Assembly (NCBI GenBank): GCA_965153355.1
Contig: OZ231128.1
Span: 33,728,001 to 33,792,000, forward strand
Length of the DNA: 64,000 bases
Direction: 5' to 3'
Origin: Flaccisagitta enflata
Taxonomy: Eukaryota; Chaetognatha; Sagittoidea; Aphragmophora
Below the pieces are notes generated by a model that worked only from the letters and a program-made list of their open reading frames with translations, was not told where the DNA came from and searched no databases. Shown here in pieces: positions 60,538 through 64,000 of the stretch. The first letter of the stretch is position 1. Every line of letters begins with the position of its first letter. The position numbers were made by a program, and so were the translations under genes.

Positions 60538-62834
60538 TCAGATGACGACTCTCGAGATAGTGACGTTGATGCCGAGATTTCCGTTGTCGGCAAATAGTTG
60601 AGCGATGCCCGTGTCAAATACCAAACAATCGCTCTGAAACGAAAAGCGGGGGGGGGGGGTGTAAAGGAAGCGCAGTGGTTGCAGAGATAGTTCTAAATCT
60701 CATGTACACAACTTTTCTTTTTTTCTCAGATCTAGTACATAGAAGCAAAGATTAAAAGCCGATCCAAGAGCCAAAAGATACAAATTGCCTATTACCCTAG
60801 TGATGAAGGTAACGCTTGGGTAATAATAGCTAATATCATGCAAGATTATGCAACAATACGGTGCCAATGCGATGAGGTTGGAAACGCTAACTGGTACCGA
60901 TGCGAAAAAACGGTGATAACACGAGGGAAGGATACACCGATGAAATATGCGAGTAACACCATCGATGGCAATACTCGGACGGCCAAATCGCAACGACAAG
61001 TCAATGACGATGAATGTCGACGATCAGCAATATCGTCTTTCGCCTTTTAACATCGCCATACCTGCATGATAGCGGATTGGACTCCTTCATGAATAGATCT
61101 CGGGGTCGCTTCCCATGACAATCGCCGATGGTGTCCGTTAAGCTCCAGCCTACATGGAAATTCCGACATATCAATTATCATTGTGAACATGATCAATTAC
61201 TTGAAATTATGGAAAGGAAGGAGGGGGGGGGGGAATTGGTAGGGTCGAGTCGTCGAAACCTTTTGAAGGCATGACACTGATCCTATAGTTATAGGCTATT
61301 CCTTTGTCCATTTAGTAGTCGCGGAAACGTAACTCTACACCTTTCTGTTTTGCTCCGTCCTTCAATCTGTCCGTCCGCCTGTCCGTCCATCTTGAATTAT
61401 GGTTGTTCTCGTCTTTTTATGGGGATTCAAGTTAGGGTTGTGTGAGTATAGGTGGATTAGTTTGTTTTGTTTTTTTTGTTCCCTTTTGCTTTTTTAAGTG
61501 CTGCCCCTGCCTAACCGTCCGCGACTTCTTTTGTAGGGCTTATTCCTCTCATATACTGCAGAATGAATTTGTGAAACTTTGTCCCACCGTTCTCAGCCCC
61601 AAGTAGCCCACTGCCTACATATCGTTTTCTACACACATTATGTATGGTACATAAATACAATATCCATACATAAATGGGTCCTTTTCCAACACACCTGTAT
61701 GCAAAGTTCTCGGCTTGCTTTCTGGTTCCGATGAGTTGAACGATGGCGAAAAACTGCTGATGACCGTCGATCTTTTCTTGTTTCTCCAGAACTAACATGA
61801 AGTGATGTCCGAAACAAGACTGCATCATCACCCAGTCCACAGCACCGGGAAGATTGATATCCGTCGCCAGAAACACGATGTCTTCGCCTGAAATTTGTGA
61901 AAAGATTCAAAGGATTGGAAACCAAAGATATTTAGTCGCGTGCTAAGCGACTCTGCATCCCGCTTCGTCCGTTCGTCCGTCCGTCAGTTGGTCGGTTGAT
62001 CTGTGGGTCACATTTTATACATTTTACTTTTTTTTTGCTTTTTCTTATTCCTTGACCTCACTGCTCCTGCCCCAATGCTTTAATAACCTCAAATATGGCC
62101 CCTGCCCACCCGCAAGCAACTTGGGTAACCGTGTATCCGGCTTTCCTAAAAAAAGACATGGACGTAGGACAAGAGGCGTCCGTGACTTCCCCAAACGTCT
62201 TATAAATATTGTCAGTCTTAAATTGGCCCCGGTCTTCAGAAAGAAAAAATAAAATTAAGTGAAAAAAGAAAATAAACTCAAAGATGCTTTTGTTTTATTG
62301 CCATTTCCAATAGGCGCCATGTCATAGAATGAAAAAAAAACATCCGTCAATGATGTAAACTTAATCTTTTCTACGTTTCCACAAAAAAAACAGTTCATTC
62401 TTTGTCGATCTAACTTTGACCTGCCAGGGGACGCATTTTTCCGCCCTAAATCCCACAGTGCCCCGGATCCCACCACCACGAAAAATAAGTACCTGTCACC
62501 CCCCTATCACCACCAATTCACCTACACAGTGCCCCGGATCCCACCACCACGAAAAATAAGTACCTGTCACCCCCCTATCACCACCAATTCACCTATAATC
62601 CGTGCGCAGAAAAATACGATGTGAAAGACTTGTTAGTTGTTGACCAGGCGGTAAGTGATCCATCTAAAATTTACCTTGCAAAGTGGTGATACTCTTGTGG
62701 GCTGTCATCAGGTGGACCATTACTTGCTCGAGACTTCCTTGCCATTTGCAGGAGGCGCCAGGACAAGGACATGAATAGGGTCGGAACTCGCACGCCTCCT
62801 CGTGATCTGTCTTGTCGTGATGGAGGAGTGTCAC
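60538..62834 (-). CDS. SIAH1: E3 ubiquitin-protein ligase SIAH, 3' part; RING-coding exon(s) beyond the right edge
   Basis: RING-type E3 ubiquitin ligase of the Seven-in-absentia family. Four exons lie in the window: 62834-62675, 61887-61695, 61149-61062 and 60633-60538. They join in frame to 178 residues plus TGA, against about 280 for the whole protein. Visible are the second half of the SIAH zinc-finger region ([21 protein letters not shown]...[13 protein letters not shown]) and the whole substrate-binding domain ([102 protein letters not shown]). Conservation to vertebrate SIAH1/2 is very high. Nothing RING-like is seen between 62835 and 64000, where repeats fill the intron. The assignment to SIAH1 rather than SIAH2 has no meaning outside vertebrates. 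Confidence 0.93.
61317..61541 (+). mobile_element. Hairpin-arm element, gtcgcgga subtype
   Basis: In a SIAH intron. agtcgcggaaacgtaact; distant arm tccgcgact is exactly complementary to agtcgcgga while the local arm has drifted. Confidence 0.62.
61934..62145 (+). mobile_element. Hairpin-arm element
   Basis: In a SIAH intron. agtcgcgtgctaagcgact, gcttcgtccgttcgtccg, cgcaagcaact, ccgtgtatccggctt; the distant arm is only partly complementary. Confidence 0.6.
62454..62595 (+). repeat. Perfect 71-bp tandem duplication in a SIAH intron
   Basis: cagtgccccggatcccacca ... ccaccaattcaccta occurs twice with period 71 and no visible difference, so it is recent or an assembly artefact. Confidence 0.88.
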
Positions 62835-63116
62835 CTGTGTGGTGAAAAGAGGGAAAGATGGCGGGGAGGAATAAAGAAAATCAAAGGAATATAAGGGTCG
62901 ATGGAAGAAAGATGAGGAGAAACGAAAAACAAACTAGATTGCTCAATCGCTACATGATGGCCACCGCGACAGTCGGTAGTGTCAATATACAAAGGCCTTA
63001 GGATCAGCATATCAAATATAAATCAATAATTCTGATGCAAAACCAACTGCACAACAGTATACAAAATATGAGCAAAATAGGGAGGTAAAAAAACAGAACG
63101 TGAATGAAATTTAAAC

Positions 63117-63245
63117 AAGTCATCCAAGGATTGCACATGGTCAGCGGTACCCGAAGCCCTGCATGGAGTGATAGCTGAAGAAGTGGAGTGAGAGCAGGGC
63201 AGCGGCCCCAAAGGGCCGATGTCCTGTAGGACAGGGGTGAATTTC
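63117..63245 (-). mobile_element. SINE-like element
   Basis: gtcatccaaggattgcacat, ggtcagcggtacccgaagcc, cagcggccccaaagggccga, tgtcctgtaggacaggg: the reverse of the 9593 copy. Confidence 0.5.
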
Positions 63246-63304
63246 AATACGTCCTAAGAAGGCATATTTGAGGCCTTTGGAGCAATTTTCCATAATATTC
63301 AATA

Positions 63305-63914
63305 CCGGGTCATCAGCCTGAGATGCCGGATTCTGTTAAGCTTTTACTCAGAGATGTCACATATCTTGGATTTCATACTGATTTTCTCTTAAAGAGCATA
63401 GATTGACGTTTTTTGTATCAAAATTTCATCAAAATTGGTCGAGTAGTTAAGATTTTACAAGACTTTGAAGTAAAAACTGATTTTCTCTTAATGGCAGAAT
63501 TTTATATAAAAATTGTGAAAGAGTATTTTCAAATATCTCTCTCTTTTTTGAACAGTTTGAGCTGGGAACTTGTCAATGGTCTAGTATGAAAAGAATTTGA
63601 TGTAGTTTTATAAATTTGTCAAATAATCTTTTATTTAGGACTATTCTAGTGTCTCTGGCTCAAAATATTGCAAAATGAGAGAATGGGGGAAAACACTGTT
63701 CCTCCACTTTCCCATCAAAAAACCGAAGTGGCAGAAAGGAAGTTTTTTACTTAAATGCGTGTAAAATCTAAACTACTTGACCGATTTTGATGAAATTTTA
63801 ATACAAAAAACGTCAATCTATACTCTTTAAAAGACAATCAGTGTGAAATCCGTGATATGTGGCATCTCAGAGTAAAAGCTTAACATTATCCGGCATCTCA
63901 GGCTGATGACCCGG
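63305..63914. mobile_element. MITE with about 160-bp terminal inverted repeats and TA target duplication
   Basis: Left end CCGGGTCATCAGCCTGAGAT and its reverse complement at the right end, with TA on both outer flanks. The arms run to about 63465 and from about 63755. 610 bp, no coding capacity. It lies in or beside the SIAH intron. Confidence 0.82.
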
Positions 63915-64000
63915 TAGGAGTTTTGCATTTTTTCAATTTCTCATCAATTTGCCATGTTATTCAATGGGAATTTCACATTTTTTTCATTTTTCATCTATTT

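Noticed and set aside
60838-61050. Plus-strand 70-codon ORF with protein-like sequence
   Set aside because: Lies in a SIAH intron on the opposite strand, no homology recognised, no splice or start support.

Overview
The window is animal nuclear DNA: split genes with canonical GT-AG introns, and very large amounts of tandem repeat and small inverted-repeat transposon debris. The gene content (eRF3, a meiosis-specific OB-fold protein MEIOB, a joint dihydropyrimidinase/CRMP gene, SIAH) indicates a metazoan. A small degenerate TTAGGG-like block is consistent with that. I cannot name the species. An invertebrate is most likely, because one gene appears to serve both as dihydropyrimidinase and as CRMP. 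All exon boundaries below were read by eye from homology, reading frame and splice motifs; nothing was aligned by machine.

All four genes lie on the minus strand. (1) eRF3/GSPT1 (1028-16342) is complete, with 17 exons that join in frame to 743 codons. Its introns hold most of the DNA-transposon remnants in the window. (2) MEIOB (19819-23456) has nine exons that join to 485 codons. (3) A dihydropyrimidinase/CRMP gene (47402-58209) has 14 constitutive exon slots that join to 648 codons. One slot exists twice as two 121-nt exons encoding the same 41-residue segment. One carries the zinc-ligand histidine of dihydropyrimidinase and the other the lysine found in CRMPs. (4) SIAH (60538-62834) is the 3' part of the E3 ligase gene; its RING exon(s) lie beyond the right edge.

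Between the genes: 16343-19818 is mostly a 17-bp minisatellite. The 24-kb gene-poor block 23.5-47.4 kb holds a ~150-bp satellite, a macrosatellite of roughly 1-kb units bounded by oppositely oriented short tandem arrays, a TCATTTTTGG array, 26-bp, 38-bp and 20-bp minisatellites, and a direct duplication. Most long ORFs there are open only because the repeats lack stop codons.

The strongest finds are the mutually exclusive exon pair in the DHP/CRMP gene and a family of short dispersed elements, about 15 copies, each with a terminal hairpin. The hairpin arm is matched again by a distant complementary arm, and the base pairing is kept while the bases change between subtypes. No tRNA, rRNA or CRISPR array was recognised.
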